Source: an uncultured bacterium (GTDB lineage: Bacteria; Patescibacteriota; Saccharimonadia; Saccharimonadales; Saccharimonadaceae). Taken from it: a DNA stretch of 64,000 bases. The DNA lies in NCBI GenBank assembly GCA_937863415.1, contig CALMFC010000014.1, positions 164,222 through 228,221 on the forward strand, given 5' to 3'. Below are positions 18,291-27,159 of this stretch, in pieces (position 1 is the stretch's first letter; every line of letters starts with the position of its first letter). Both the position numbers and the translations under genes were made by a program. Below the pieces are notes generated by a model. It was given only the letters and a program-made list of their open reading frames with translations. It was not told the origin of the DNA and did not search any database.

Positions 18291-18348
18291 ATTCTTGGTG
18301 AATTGGTAAGTCCAACAGATATGGATACTGCCCTCCACCAAGAATTTT
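18291..18348 (+). promoter_or_regulatory. rplC operon leader hairpin
   Basis: Perfect 10-bp inverted repeat ATTCTTGGTG (18291-18300) and CACCAAGAAT (18336-18345) enclosing a 35-nt region and followed by TTT. It lies just before rplC, where other bacteria place an L4-controlled S10 leader. Control by a ribosomal protein is inference. Confidence 0.55.
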
Positions 18349-18369
18349 AAGTGGGAGATTAGAAGAGCC

Positions 18370-18984
18370 ATGAAAGCACTTCTCGGTACCAAAATTGGTA
18401 TGACCCAAATCATCAGTGAGGACGGACGCGCAATTCCTGTGACGTTAATTCAAGCTGGCCCCGTAACTGTGACTCAAGTTAAGTCTGTCGAATCCGACGG
18501 CTACAACGCAGTTCAGGTGGCATATGGTGAGGGTAAGAACTTGAGCAAGGCCGTAGCTGGACACACAAAACCAGCTGGAAGTAGCCCGAAATATATTCGG
18601 GAAATTCGTGTTGCTGACTTACCAGAGGGCCTCTCGGTAGGAAGTGTCATTAATGTTGAAGCGTTTACGCTGGGTGACATTGTTGACGCAACAGGAACAA
18701 GCAAAGGCAAGGGTTTCGCAGGAACCGTTAAACGTCATAACTTTGCAACCAGCAAAGCAACTCATGGTGGTAACGGCAACGTTCGAAAACCTGGCTCGAT
18801 CGGATCGATGTATCCACAAAAAGTCTTTAAGGGTAAACGTATGGCTGGCCGAATGGGCCACGACCGCGTTACTGTCAAAAACCTTGTGGTAGCTTATATT
18901 GACCCCACTAATAATCTAATTGGCCTCCGTGGCGCTGTTCCAGGCCCTAAAAAGGGTCTGATTGTGATCGGAGGAAAAGCATAA
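18370..18984 (+). CDS. rplC: 50S ribosomal protein L3
   Basis: Binds near the peptidyl transferase centre and is an early assembly protein. MKALLGTKIGMTQI at the N-terminus and GGNGNVRKPGSIGSMYPQKV in the extended loop identify it. 204 residues. First gene of the long cluster, behind its own promoter and structured leader. Its stop overlaps the rplD start by 1 nt (TAATG). Confidence 0.98.
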   Translation: MKALLGTKIGMTQIISEDGRAIPVTLIQAGPVTVTQVKSVESDGYNAVQVAYGEGKNLSKAVAGHTKPAGSSPKYIREIRVADLPEGLSVGSVINVEAFTLGDIVDATGTSKGKGFAGTVKRHNFATSKATHGGNGNVRKPGSIGSMYPQKVFKGKRMAGRMGHDRVTVKNLVVAYIDPTNNLIGLRGAVPGPKKGLIVIGGKA

Positions 18985-19610
18985 TGGCTGACATAGCTAA
19001 ACCAACAACTGCAGTTAAAGCACCGGCTCTTCCAAAAGCTATTTTTGGAGTAGAGGTTAAAAACCACGAGTTACTACGTCTAGCGTATGATTCATACCTA
19101 GCATCTGCTCGTAAGGCAAGCGCTACTACTAAACAGCGCGGTGAAGTCAGTGGCGGTGGTAAAAAACCTTGGGCCCAAAAGGGAACTGGTAAAGCTCGAT
19201 TTGGTTCGTCTCGTAACCCAATTTGGCGTGGCGGTGGTGTTGTTTTTGGACCTCGCGGTAACGAGAACTACACGAAACGTATTTCAACCGCTAGTAAGCG
19301 TGTTGCACTTCGTCAAGCGTTGACGCTTGCGAATAATGCCAAGAAAATCTTAGTAAAAGATTTCAAAACTACCGGCAAGACCAAAGAAGCTATTAAATTC
19401 ATGACTGACAACAAACTAGGGCGACGCGTTCTACTAGTCGTCGATGAAAAAACACCTCAGATTTTGCGCGCAACTAATAATATTCAGAATCTACTACTGA
19501 TTCGCGCTAATTACCTAAGTGTTTACCACATTCTAAATGCCGACAAGATCGTTATCACGCAAGATGCACTTAAAACAGTCACGACATGGCTAACGAAGGA
19601 GACAAAATAA
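18984..19610 (+). CDS. rplD: 50S ribosomal protein L4
   Basis: Lines the exit tunnel and in many bacteria represses its own operon. The tunnel-loop string KKPWAQKGTGKARFGSSRNPIWRGG (shown in part: GTGKARFGSSRNPIWRGG) is intact. 208 residues. Starts in the TAATG overlap with rplC and ends in the same kind of overlap with rplW. Confidence 0.97.
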   Translation: MADIAKPTTAVKAPALPKAIFGVEVKNHELLRLAYDSYLASARKASATTKQRGEVSGGGKKPWAQKGTGKARFGSSRNPIWRGGGVVFGPRGNENYTKRISTASKRVALRQALTLANNAKKILVKDFKTTGKTKEAIKFMTDNKLGRRVLLVVDEKTPQILRATNNIQNLLLIRANYLSVYHILNADKIVITQDALKTVTTWLTKETK

Positions 19611-19936
19611 TGACTTCTAAAATTAGCGTATTCCCACGTGCTACCGAAAAAGCTTACGGACTTTCAAAAGGTAACGTATATGTATTTGATGCTCCGCTTA
19701 CAGCCAACAAACAAGAGATTGTGGCTGCAGTAGAGGAACAGTTCGAGGTTAAAGTAACTAATATTAAAACTCTGGTTCAATCAGGTAAAGCTGTTCGCTT
19801 CTCACGAGGCAAAAACAGAGTACCGGGCAACACCACTCGTAAAGATGCTAAGAAAGCATACGTAACTCTTGCCGAGGGCGACAGTATCAAGGTTTTTGAT
19901 ACACCAGCCGAAGAGCCTGCAAAGGAGAAGAAGTAA
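19610..19936 (+). CDS. rplW: 50S ribosomal protein L23
   Basis: Sits at the tunnel exit and is the docking site for trigger factor, whose gene is at 967-2256. I choose ATG 19610 in the TAATG overlap with rplD over the in-frame ATG at 19586, because the shorter form begins at the usual family position (MTSKISVFPRATEKAYGLS). 108 residues, with the FSRGKNRVPGNTTRKDAKKAYV strand region (KKAYV typical). C-terminus rich in Glu and Lys. Confidence 0.96.
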   Translation: MTSKISVFPRATEKAYGLSKGNVYVFDAPLTANKQEIVAAVEEQFEVKVTNIKTLVQSGKAVRFSRGKNRVPGNTTRKDAKKAYVTLAEGDSIKVFDTPAEEPAKEKK

Positions 19937-20775
19937 TGGCAGTTAAGCAATACAACCCAACTACTCCTGCTCGTCGTGGTATGACCAGTCAAGATCTTAG
20001 TGATATTACAACTCGTAAACCACTGAAGAGTCTTGTTAAAAGCAAAAAGCAGAATGCTGGTCGTAATAATACCGGTAGAATTACAGTTCGTCACCGAGGT
20101 GGTGGTGTTAAACGCCACTATCGATTAGTTAACCACAAGTTAGCCGATGGTCTTACTGTAACTGTTGAACAAATCGAATACGATCCTAACCGTAGCGCGC
20201 GGATTGCACGCGTCAAAGACCAACACGGTCTATACCACTACGTCCTAGCTGATACTTCAATGCAAGTTGGCAAGGTTTTCACTAGTGGTACCAATGCTCC
20301 AATCGAAGCTAGTAACCGTATGCCACTGGCTAATATCCCAGTTGGTACACAGATTTACGCAATTGAGATTCACCCTGGCAAGGGCGCTCAAATGGTGCGT
20401 TCGGCTGGAACTAAAGCCCAATTAATGGCCAAAGAAGGTGATTACGCTCAGGTTCGGCTGCCGTCAGGCGAAGTTCGTCGTTTCCGAATGGAAGCAACTG
20501 CTGCAATCGGTGTCGTAGGTAATGTTCAACACCAGAACGTCAAGATTGGTTCAGCTGGTCGCAATCGTCGTAAATCTATTCGTCCAGGTGTTCGTGGTGT
20601 TGTTATGAACGCCGCAGATCACCCACACGGTGGTGGTGACGGTGGTCGTCATGGTACAGGTAAAGCACCTCGTACACCGTGGGGTCAGCTGACACTTGGA
20701 TATCGAACCCGTCGTCGTAAAGACACCGCTAATTTGATTATTAAGACTCGCCATGATGCGAAGAGGAAGAAGTAA
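19936..20775 (+). CDS. rplB: 50S ribosomal protein L2
   Basis: Peptidyl transferase-associated 50S protein. [20 protein letters not shown] near the N-terminus and the C-terminal [18 protein letters not shown], containing the functionally important histidine, are present. 279 residues is standard. Overlaps rplW by 1 nt; rpsS starts 2 nt after its stop. Confidence 0.98.
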   Translation: MAVKQYNPTTPARRGMTSQDLSDITTRKPLKSLVKSKKQNAGRNNTGRITVRHRGGGVKRHYRLVNHKLADGLTVTVEQIEYDPNRSARIARVKDQHGLYHYVLADTSMQVGKVFTSGTNAPIEASNRMPLANIPVGTQIYAIEIHPGKGAQMVRSAGTKAQLMAKEGDYAQVRLPSGEVRRFRMEATAAIGVVGNVQHQNVKIGSAGRNRRKSIRPGVRGVVMNAADHPHGGGDGGRHGTGKAPRTPWGQLTLGYRTRRRKDTANLIIKTRHDAKRKK

Positions 20776-20777
20776 CT

Positions 20778-21044
20778 ATGAGTCGTTCACTTAAAAAAGG
20801 ACCATTTGTTGATTTCAAGCTCGCTAAGAAAGTGGCGGCCTTGGGGTCAGACGATCGTACTATTATCAAAACTTGGGCACGTGCCAGCACGATTAGCCCA
20901 GAGATGGTAGGGCGCACTATTGCTGTTCATAACGGTAAAGTTCATGTACCAGTGCTGGTTTCAGAAAATATGGTTGGACATAAGCTCGGTGAGTTTAGCC
21001 CTACCCGCAAATTCCGACGTCATGGTGGAAAGGACAAGAAATAA
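20778..21044 (+). CDS. rpsS: 30S ribosomal protein S19
   Basis: 30S head protein that binds together with S13 near the A site. [12 protein letters not shown] and [19 protein letters not shown] are diagnostic. 88 residues. Starts 2 nt after rplB and overlaps rplV by 1 nt. Confidence 0.98.
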   Translation: MSRSLKKGPFVDFKLAKKVAALGSDDRTIIKTWARASTISPEMVGRTIAVHNGKVHVPVLVSENMVGHKLGEFSPTRKFRRHGGKDKK

Positions 21045-21478
21045 TGGCTGAATCTATGACCATCCGTGCATATGTTAAAGAGCTTGCCATCGCTCCACGC
21101 AAGGTAGCATTAGTTGCTAGCCTAGTTCGTGGTCGCAGCGTGGCCGACGCACTTGTTATCTTGTCACACACACCTAAACGTTCAGCATTGCCTGTTAGCA
21201 AGGCAATTGAAAGCGCCCGCGCTAATGCTGTTAATACCCACGGACTGGACACCAAGACTTTGACTATTTCAACACTTTCAGTAACTGCTGGAACACGACT
21301 CAAGAGGTTTAAGCCAGCATCTCGTGGTCGTGCATTACCGTTTGAGAAAAAGACTGCAAATATCTTGGTAGAAGTAACTGGGCAGCCAAAACCTAAGAAA
21401 CCAGCGACGATCACAAAGGCTACTGACACTAAGACTGTGGCAAAGCCAGTTAAACCTGCAGGAAAGGGCAAAATATAA
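21044..21478 (+). CDS. rplV: 50S ribosomal protein L22 with Lys/Pro tail
   Basis: Lines the peptide exit tunnel with L4. Core of about 110 residues is recognisable by the string RAYVKELAIAPRKVALVASL and the hairpin SVTAGTRLKRFKPASRGRA. A C-terminal tail of about 30 residues rich in Lys, Pro and Thr is added, a feature repeated in several ribosomal proteins here. Overlaps rpsC by 1 nt. Confidence 0.95.
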   Translation: MAESMTIRAYVKELAIAPRKVALVASLVRGRSVADALVILSHTPKRSALPVSKAIESARANAVNTHGLDTKTLTISTLSVTAGTRLKRFKPASRGRALPFEKKTANILVEVTGQPKPKKPATITKATDTKTVAKPVKPAGKGKI

Positions 21479-22110
21479 TGGGACAAAAAGTAAATCCAAT
21501 TAGTTTCCGACTTCAGGTCCACAAGAACTGGAATTCGCGCTGGTATGCACCGAAACGCGATTTTTCAAAATGGCTTGTCGAAGACGTTCGTATCCGTGAA
21601 CTAATCGAAAAACGTTTTGAAAGCCGACCTACGATTGACAAGGTCGAAATTGAGCGCTCAGCTAACCTGATTACGATCACGATTCACACTGCCAAAGCTG
21701 GTGTTGTGATTGGACGTGGTGGCGCAGGTGTAACTGAACTTAAAACAATGCTTGAAAAACTTGTCAGTCTACCAATCCGTTTGAACATTGAAGAGGTTAA
21801 ACGCCCAGAATTATCTGCTAAATTAGTTGCCGAAAATATCGCTCGCCAACTAGAGCGACGCGTAAACTTCCGACGTGCTATTAAAATGACAGCCCAAAAT
21901 ACGATTGCCGCTGGCGCCAAGGGTGTACGCATCCAGGTTGCTGGACGACTTAATAACGCTGAAATGGCACGCCGCGAAAAAGTAATCGAAGGTTCTGTAC
22001 CACTACACACTATCCGCGCTGATATTGATTTTCACACTGCCCGTGCCAATGCACCAGGTGTTGGAATCATTGGTGTTAAAGTTTGGATTTACAAGGGCGA
22101 AAGGGTTTAG
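21478..22110 (+). CDS. rpsC: 30S ribosomal protein S3
   Basis: Part of the mRNA entry channel of the 30S subunit. GQKVNPISFRL at the N-terminus, the KH domain string VVIGRGGAGV (GxxG) at about residues 75-84, and GVIGVKVWIYKGE at the C-terminus identify it. 210 residues. rplP starts 3 nt after the stop. Confidence 0.98.
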   Translation: MGQKVNPISFRLQVHKNWNSRWYAPKRDFSKWLVEDVRIRELIEKRFESRPTIDKVEIERSANLITITIHTAKAGVVIGRGGAGVTELKTMLEKLVSLPIRLNIEEVKRPELSAKLVAENIARQLERRVNFRRAIKMTAQNTIAAGAKGVRIQVAGRLNNAEMARREKVIEGSVPLHTIRADIDFHTARANAPGVGIIGVKVWIYKGERV

Positions 22111-22113
22111 GCT

Positions 22114-22527
22114 ATGTTATTACCAAAGAAAACTAAATACCGAAAAGTTCGTAAGGGCAAAAACGATGGCGTTGCAACTCGTGGCCAATACCTAGCTTTT
22201 GGTGATTATGGTTTGCAGTCTCAGTCAAATGAACGTATAACTAGCCGTCAAATTGAGGCTTCACGCCAAGCTATGACTCGTCATATCAAACGTGGTGGTA
22301 AGATTTGGATTCGAATCTTTCCTCACACTCCGGTCACTCGTAAGCCCCAGGACGTCAAGATGGGTAGCGGAAAAGGTAATCCAGAATTCTTTGTCGCCAA
22401 GGTCAAGGCTGGAACTGTACTATTCGAGATGAAGGGTGTTGAAGAAGAGGTAGCTCGCGAAGCAATGCGTCTAGCTGCTCATAAATTACCAGTCAAAACC
22501 AAGTTCATCATGAGGGAGCAAGTTTAA
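22114..22527 (+). CDS. rplP: 50S ribosomal protein L16
   Basis: Central protuberance protein contacting the A-site t[35 protein letters not shown] and the MGSGKG loop are diagnostic. 137 residues. Overlaps rpmC by 1 nt. Confidence 0.98.
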   Translation: MLLPKKTKYRKVRKGKNDGVATRGQYLAFGDYGLQSQSNERITSRQIEASRQAMTRHIKRGGKIWIRIFPHTPVTRKPQDVKMGSGKGNPEFFVAKVKAGTVLFEMKGVEEEVAREAMRLAAHKLPVKTKFIMREQV

Positions 22528-22790
22528 TGGCTGATAAGAAAACAACCAAGGTGGCTTCCAAAGCAACCAAAGTAGCTAAAAAGTCTACTAAAACTACTGA
22601 AGTGAAGACAATAGACCAAATGCGAACTGAACTTACCGCAAAACAAGCTGACATGATAACCGCAAAACGCGGTCACAAATTAGGCGAACTAGTAAACCCT
22701 CGAGTTTTGACAAATACACGTAAAGAAATTGCACGCCTTCACACTGCCATTAGGGCAGCCGAGATCGCAGAGCAGAAAGGAAGCAAATAA
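22527..22790 (+). CDS. rpmC: 50S ribosomal protein L29 with Lys-rich N-terminal extension
   Basis: Small helical hairpin protein near the tunnel exit. The L29 core (about residues 28-87) is clear from HKLGELVNPRVLTNTRKEIARL. Ahead of it is an extension of about 27 residues with repeated Lys, Thr and Ala. Typical L29 is 60-70 residues, this is 87. Next gene starts 1 nt after the stop. Confidence 0.93.
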   Translation: MADKKTTKVASKATKVAKKSTKTTEVKTIDQMRTELTAKQADMITAKRGHKLGELVNPRVLTNTRKEIARLHTAIRAAEIAEQKGSK

Positions 22791-22791
22791 T

Positions 22792-23067
22792 ATGGCCAAG
22801 ACACTAACCGGTATCGTAAGTTCAGACGCTGCGAACAAAACTATCACCGTCACTGTCGTAAGTCGTGAAACACATCCTGTTTACGGTAAACAGTATACTG
22901 TTAGTCGTAAATATGCTGCTCATGACGAGAATAACGAAGCAAAGGTAGGAGATAGGGTGATAATTTCAGAGACTCGACCAGTTTCTAAAAGCAAATCCTA
23001 TAAACTTGACAGTATTGTTGAGAAGTCTCACGGTTCTATCGAACTAGTCGAAGAGGAGACCGTATAA
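22792..23067 (+). CDS. rpsQ: 30S ribosomal protein S17
   Basis: OB-fold primary 16S-binding protein. I place the start at ATG 22792 ([17 protein letters not shown]), with the AGAAAGGAAG ribosome binding site in the end of rpmC, and reject the longer in-frame start at 22729 inside rpmC. 91 residues, with [19 protein letters not shown] typical of S17. Overlaps rplN by 1 nt. Confidence 0.96.
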   Translation: MAKTLTGIVSSDAANKTITVTVVSRETHPVYGKQYTVSRKYAAHDENNEAKVGDRVIISETRPVSKSKSYKLDSIVEKSHGSIELVEEETV

Positions 23068-23435
23068 TGATCCAACAAGAAACTCGTTTAAAGGTAACCG
23101 ATAACTCTGGAGCTAAAGAGATTCTTTGTATTCGCGTGCTTGGTGGTACTAGGCGACGTTATGCTCGAATAGGTGACGTTATTGTTGCTAGTGTTAAGAC
23201 AGCCAACCCAACCGGCGCTGTCAAGCGTAAATCTGTCGTAAAGGCTGTAATTGTGAGGACTCGTGATCAGATTCAACGTAAAGACGGTAGCACAATTGCA
23301 TTTGATGACAACGCAGCCGTAATTATTGGTGATGACAAAGCGCCTCGAGGAACACGTGTTTTTGGACCAGTCCCCAGAGAGCTTCGCGACATGGGTTACA
23401 CCAAGATTATCAGCCTAGCACCGGAGGTACTATAA
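23067..23435 (+). CDS. rplN: 50S ribosomal protein L14
   Basis: Intersubunit-bridge protein. [19 protein letters not shown] and the C-terminal [23 protein letters not shown] (ends in the usual LAPEVL) are diagnostic. 122 residues, exact family length. rplX starts 1 nt after its stop. Confidence 0.98.
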   Translation: MIQQETRLKVTDNSGAKEILCIRVLGGTRRRYARIGDVIVASVKTANPTGAVKRKSVVKAVIVRTRDQIQRKDGSTIAFDDNAAVIIGDDKAPRGTRVFGPVPRELRDMGYTKIISLAPEVL

Positions 23436-23436
23436 T

Positions 23437-23766
23437 ATGCCGACTGTAAAACGAATCCTCAAGGGCGACAAGGTTAAGATTATCAGTGGTGCCAACAAAG
23501 GCACAACTGGAACTGTTCTTCAGGTTCTAACCAAGAAGCAAGCAGTTCTTATCGAAGGTGTTGGTGAGTTGCATCGCCACATTAAACCAAGCCAACTAAA
23601 TCCACGCGGTGGTCACAAAGACATTCATGTTCCGGTTTCACTACACAAGGTTGCGCTTATTGTAGATGAGAAATCAGGTAAAACTAGCCGAGTCGGCCGC
23701 CTTAAAACAGCTGATGACCGCACCGTCAGAATTGCTAAACAAAATAATGATAAGGAGATTAAGTAA
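23437..23766 (+). CDS. rplX: 50S ribosomal protein L24
   Basis: Assembly initiator that binds the 5' end of 23S rRNA. The KOW motif is visible as GDKVKIISGANKGTTGTVLQV at the N-terminus (GDKVKIISGANKGTTG). 109 residues. Overlaps rplE by 1 nt in TAATG. Confidence 0.97.
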   Translation: MPTVKRILKGDKVKIISGANKGTTGTVLQVLTKKQAVLIEGVGELHRHIKPSQLNPRGGHKDIHVPVSLHKVALIVDEKSGKTSRVGRLKTADDRTVRIAKQNNDKEIK

Positions 23767-24347
23767 TGGCTCAAGCTATAGCAAGCTCAACTCCTCGCCT
23801 GAAAGCCTTGTACAAGAGTGCATATGTCAAGGAACTACAAGCCGAACTAAAACTTGGTAATATCAATCAGGTTCCAAAACTTGAAAAGATTGTAGTCAGC
23901 GTAGGAATTGGTAAGAACAAAGACGACAAACATCACTACGAAGTCGTTCGTAACACTTTAACAAAGATTACTGGACAACACCCAGTCGATCGCATGGCCA
24001 AGAAATCCATTGCAGGATTCAAAATTCGTGCCGGTATGAACCGTGTTGGTATCAGTGTAACTTTGCGCGAGGCTCGCATGTACGAATTCCTAGACCGTCT
24101 AGTAAACGTTGCCTTGCCTCGTGTTCGTGATTTTCACGGTGTAAGCGTCAAAGCTTTTGACAAATCAGGCAACTTTAACCTTGGAATCGTTGAACAGTCA
24201 ATTTTCCCAGAGCTAACATTTGAGGAAACTCAATTACTACACGGCCTACAAGTAACTTTTGTAATTACAGGTGGCAATAAAGAACACAGCCGTGCATTAC
24301 TAGAGAAATTTGGAATTCCGTTTGAGAAACAAGGAGGCAAAAGCTAA
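23766..24347 (+). CDS. rplE: 50S ribosomal protein L5
   Basis: Binds 5S rRNA in the central protuberance. [38 protein letters not shown] and [19 protein letters not shown] are diagnostic strings. 193 residues. Overlaps rpsN by 1 nt. Confidence 0.98.
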   Translation: MAQAIASSTPRLKALYKSAYVKELQAELKLGNINQVPKLEKIVVSVGIGKNKDDKHHYEVVRNTLTKITGQHPVDRMAKKSIAGFKIRAGMNRVGISVTLREARMYEFLDRLVNVALPRVRDFHGVSVKAFDKSGNFNLGIVEQSIFPELTFEETQLLHGLQVTFVITGGNKEHSRALLEKFGIPFEKQGGKS

Positions 24348-24616
24348 TGGCTAAGAAATCTGCAATCGCTCGCGATGAAAAGCGCAAGAAAATGATTCTA
24401 AAATACGCCGAAAAACGTGCGGAACTAAAGGGTTTAGGTGACCAAGAAGGTCTAGCCAAGTTGCCTCTAAACAGTTCACCGACCAGATGGAAGAATCGTG
24501 ATGCACTTCACGGCCGACCACGTGGTTACATGCGCCGTTTTGGCCTAAATAGAATTAACTTCCGCGAAAAGGCCTCAAAAGGCGAAATACCAGGAATAGC
24601 AAAGAGTAGTTGGTAG
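24347..24616 (+). CDS. rpsN: 30S ribosomal protein S14, zinc-free form
   Basis: 30S head protein. This is the long, cysteine-free (C-minus) S14 of 89 residues: [15 protein letters not shown] at the N-terminus and [20 protein letters not shown] towards the C-terminus, with none of the CxxC pairs of the zinc form. Overlaps rplE by 1 nt. Confidence 0.97.
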   Translation: MAKKSAIARDEKRKKMILKYAEKRAELKGLGDQEGLAKLPLNSSPTRWKNRDALHGRPRGYMRRFGLNRINFREKASKGEIPGIAKSSW

Positions 24617-24632
24617 GAAAGGAATACAAATT

Positions 24633-25034
24633 ATGTCATTACAAACAACTGACCCGATCGCTGACCTACTAACTCGTATTCGAAATGCAGTTATGGTTGG
24701 TAAAAACGAAGTTCGCGTTCCTGCTAGCAAACTAAAGCTAACGGTCGCGCGTGAGCTTAAAAAAGCTAATTACTTAGCTGATGTCAAAGTCGAGAGCGCT
24801 AAACCGCGTGACGAGATTGTTATTACAATCAACTTGCCTGGTGAAAACGCTAACATTACCGAGATTACTCGTATGTCAAAGCCTGGACGTCGCGTCTACG
24901 CCAAAGCAAACGAGATCCCACGCATCAAAAACGGTCGTGGAATGGTTCTTGTCAGTACTAGTCAGGGAGTTATTCCTGGTCATACTGCCATCAAAGAACG
25001 CCTCGGCGGTGAATTATTACTAAAGGTTTATTAA
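24633..25034 (+). CDS. rpsH: 30S ribosomal protein S8
   Basis: Primary 16S rRNA-binding protein, autogenous regulator of the spc operon in E. coli. TDPIADLLTRIRNAVMVGKNEV and GRGMVLVSTSQGVIPGHTA are diagnostic (first string: TDPIADLLTRIRNA). 133 residues. AGGAAAGGA ribosome binding site in the 16-nt gap after rpsN. Confidence 0.98.
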   Translation: MSLQTTDPIADLLTRIRNAVMVGKNEVRVPASKLKLTVARELKKANYLADVKVESAKPRDEIVITINLPGENANITEITRMSKPGRRVYAKANEIPRIKNGRGMVLVSTSQGVIPGHTAIKERLGGELLLKVY

Positions 25035-25051
25035 GGAAAAGGAATAAAGAT

Positions 25052-25585
25052 ATGAGTCGAATCGGAAAACTACCAATTGACGTACCTACCGGTGTGACAA
25101 TCACGGTTGACTCAGATGTTATTTCGGTCAAAGGCGCCAAAGGCGAACTAACCGTACCGCATCTGAGCGACGTGACTGTAGCGCTTGAGGGTACACAGGC
25201 TATCGTAACTCGAAAAAGCAACGAGCGAATTGCCAAAGCCCAACACGGTCTTCAGAGGTCGCTACTTCAGAACGCCGTCGAAGGTGTTACTAAAGGTTTT
25301 GAAAAGAAACTAGAAGTAAACGGTGTCGGTTTCCGTGTCAGTGGCGGTGGGGACCAAATTGAAATGCAGTTAGGTTTTTCACATCCTGTTAAATACAAAG
25401 CAAACGCTGGCATCCTACTAACTGTCGATAAAATGACAATTACAGTTAGCGGTATCAGCAAACAAGCTGTTGGCCAAGCTGCTGCTGAAATTCGTTCACT
25501 AAAGAAACCAGAACCATATAAAGGTAAAGGTATTAAGTATGCTGACGAGAATATTCGTCGCAAGGCTGGAAAGGCTGGTAAGTAA
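25052..25585 (+). CDS. rplF: 50S ribosomal protein L6
   Basis: Binds 23S rRNA near the factor-binding site. MSRIGKLPIDVPTGVTITV, the central LEVNGVGFRVSG, and the C-terminal PEPYKGKGIKYADENIRRKAGK are typical (PEPYKGKGIKY). 177 residues. AAAAGGA ribosome binding site; rplR starts 1 nt after its stop. Confidence 0.98.
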   Translation: MSRIGKLPIDVPTGVTITVDSDVISVKGAKGELTVPHLSDVTVALEGTQAIVTRKSNERIAKAQHGLQRSLLQNAVEGVTKGFEKKLEVNGVGFRVSGGGDQIEMQLGFSHPVKYKANAGILLTVDKMTITVSGISKQAVGQAAAEIRSLKKPEPYKGKGIKYADENIRRKAGKAGK

Positions 25586-25586
25586 C

Positions 25587-25940
25587 ATGTCTAACTTAGC
25601 AAAAAAACTTTTAAATAAAAGCCTACGCAAGAACCGCGTACGCGCCAAGATTACTGGAACTGCCGAACGTCCACGCCTAAGTGTTACCGTTAGTAACAGA
25701 TATGTTAGCGCCCAGCTAATCGATGACGTTAAACAACGCACTATCGCATCAGCTACTACTGCAGGCACTAAACAGCCTGGAACATTAGTCGAACAGGCGG
25801 CTGTTGTTGGTGCTGAAATCGCCAAAAAAGCAAAGAAAGCAAAAATATCTGCAGTTGTGTTTGATCGTAATGGTCGTAAATACGCTGCTCGTTTAAGCGC
25901 GCTAGCAGATGCGGCACGCAAGGAAGGTTTGGAGTTTTAA
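25587..25940 (+). CDS. rplR: 50S ribosomal protein L18
   Basis: 5S rRNA-binding protein. I start it at ATG 25587 (MSNLAKKLLNKSLRKN) after the rplF stop, not at the in-frame ATG 25539 within rplF. RPRLSVTVSNRYVSAQLIDD and FDRNGRKYAARLSALADAARKEGLEF (FDRNGRKYAARL) identify it. 117 residues, a normal length. Confidence 0.96.
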   Translation: MSNLAKKLLNKSLRKNRVRAKITGTAERPRLSVTVSNRYVSAQLIDDVKQRTIASATTAGTKQPGTLVEQAAVVGAEIAKKAKKAKISAVVFDRNGRKYAARLSALADAARKEGLEF

Positions 25941-25941
25941 T

Positions 25942-26601
25942 ATGGCCGAAGATACAACTACACCAACGCCAGCACCTACAGCCAGCCGACCGGCTAGGTC
26001 AGGCGGACGTCGCGACAATCGTCGTGAGCAAGGCCCACAAGAGCCAAAACAGTTCGAAGAACTAGTTATTAATATTGACCGCGTGTCTCGTGTTGTTAAA
26101 GGTGGACGCCGTTTCCGTTTTAAGGCACTTGTCGTGGTTGGTGATCGTAAAACCAAGGTTGGAATCGGTGTGTCTAAGGGTGCTGATGTGCAAGCTGCCA
26201 TCGCTAAAGCAACTGATGTTGCTAAAAAACACATGGTGACGATTGCGATGTCTGGCGATACTATCCCACATGACGCTGAAGTTAGATTCTCGGGCGCCCA
26301 AGTTATGATCAAACCAGCAGCCCCTGGAACCGGTATTATTGCTGGCGGTGTTGTTAGGTCAATCATCGGCGTGACTGGTATTCGCAACTTGCTAACCAAA
26401 TCACTTGGTTCTACTAACAAAGTTAACATCGCCTATGCAACAATCGAGGCTTTAAAGTCAGTTATTCCGAAAGACGAGTGGCTAAACGCGCCTAAAAAGT
26501 CGGCTGCTAAAACAGTAGAAACGAAAGAAGCTGCAAAACCTGTAGCTAAGCCAGCAACTAAAAAGGCCGCCAAGCCAGCTGCAAAAAAGGAGGCTAAATA
26601 A
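25942..26601 (+). CDS. rpsE: 30S ribosomal protein S5 with Ala/Lys tail
   Basis: Part of the mRNA entry and proofreading region. Start chosen at ATG 25942 (MAEDTTTP), 1 nt after rplR, with a GGAAGG ribosome binding site inside rplR. The S5 core runs from about residue 36 to 185 (VVKGGRRFRFKALVVVGD, GGVVRSIIGVTGIRNLLTKS). N-terminal 35 residues are Thr/Pro/Arg-rich and the C-terminal 35 are repeats of Ala, Lys and Pro. 219 residues against about 165 usually. rplO follows directly; rpmD (L30), normally between the two, is absent. Confidence 0.96.
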   Translation: MAEDTTTPTPAPTASRPARSGGRRDNRREQGPQEPKQFEELVINIDRVSRVVKGGRRFRFKALVVVGDRKTKVGIGVSKGADVQAAIAKATDVAKKHMVTIAMSGDTIPHDAEVRFSGAQVMIKPAAPGTGIIAGGVVRSIIGVTGIRNLLTKSLGSTNKVNIAYATIEALKSVIPKDEWLNAPKKSAAKTVETKEAAKPVAKPATKKAAKPAAKKEAK

Positions 26602-26602
26602 T

Positions 26603-27088
26603 ATGACTAAGTATCATGAACTTAACGTCAGCGCCAGTAAAACACGTAAGCGTGTTGGACGTGGCATTGCTGCCGGACAGGGTAAGACTGCCGGTCGTGG
26701 AACTAAAGGTCAGGGCGCTCGTACGGGCAAGAAGCTACATGCAATGTTTCAGGGTGGACAACGTGCCCTCGTTCAAGCTGTTCCGAAAGGTCGTGGTTTT
26801 AAGAGCCTACGCACCCCAGCTCAGGTAGTATATTTAGACAATCTAAACGCCTTAAAGGGTAAATTGGTTGATAACGCTACTTTATTTGAAGCAGGCTATA
26901 TCAATACGCCATTTCATGCCGTCAAGGTCATCACTCGCGGTGAATTAACCAAAGCCATTGATCTACGCGTGGCTGGTGCTAGCAAAAGTGCTCAGGCTGC
27001 TATTCTAAAAGCTGGTGGAACTTTTATAAAAACTGCTGTACCATTGAACAAGAGTACGAAAAATACAGAAGAAACTGTTAAAAAATAG
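26603..27088 (+). CDS. rplO: 50S ribosomal protein L15
   Basis: Late-assembly 50S protein. The glycine-rich N-terminal string RVGRGIAAGQGKTAGRGTKG and GGQRALVQAVPKGRGFKS are diagnostic (first part RVGRGIAAGQGKTAGRG). 161 residues. It begins 1 nt after rpsE. AAAAAGGAGG at the rpsE end is its ribosome binding site. secY follows after 71 nt. Confidence 0.97.
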   Translation: MTKYHELNVSASKTRKRVGRGIAAGQGKTAGRGTKGQGARTGKKLHAMFQGGQRALVQAVPKGRGFKSLRTPAQVVYLDNLNALKGKLVDNATLFEAGYINTPFHAVKVITRGELTKAIDLRVAGASKSAQAAILKAGGTFIKTAVPLNKSTKNTEETVKK

Positions 27089-27159
27089 TGCACGTTAGCT
27101 AGTCTGTGTCGAATTACGGCGCAGATTGGTTGCCAAATAAATGACGAGAGGGTAAATCG

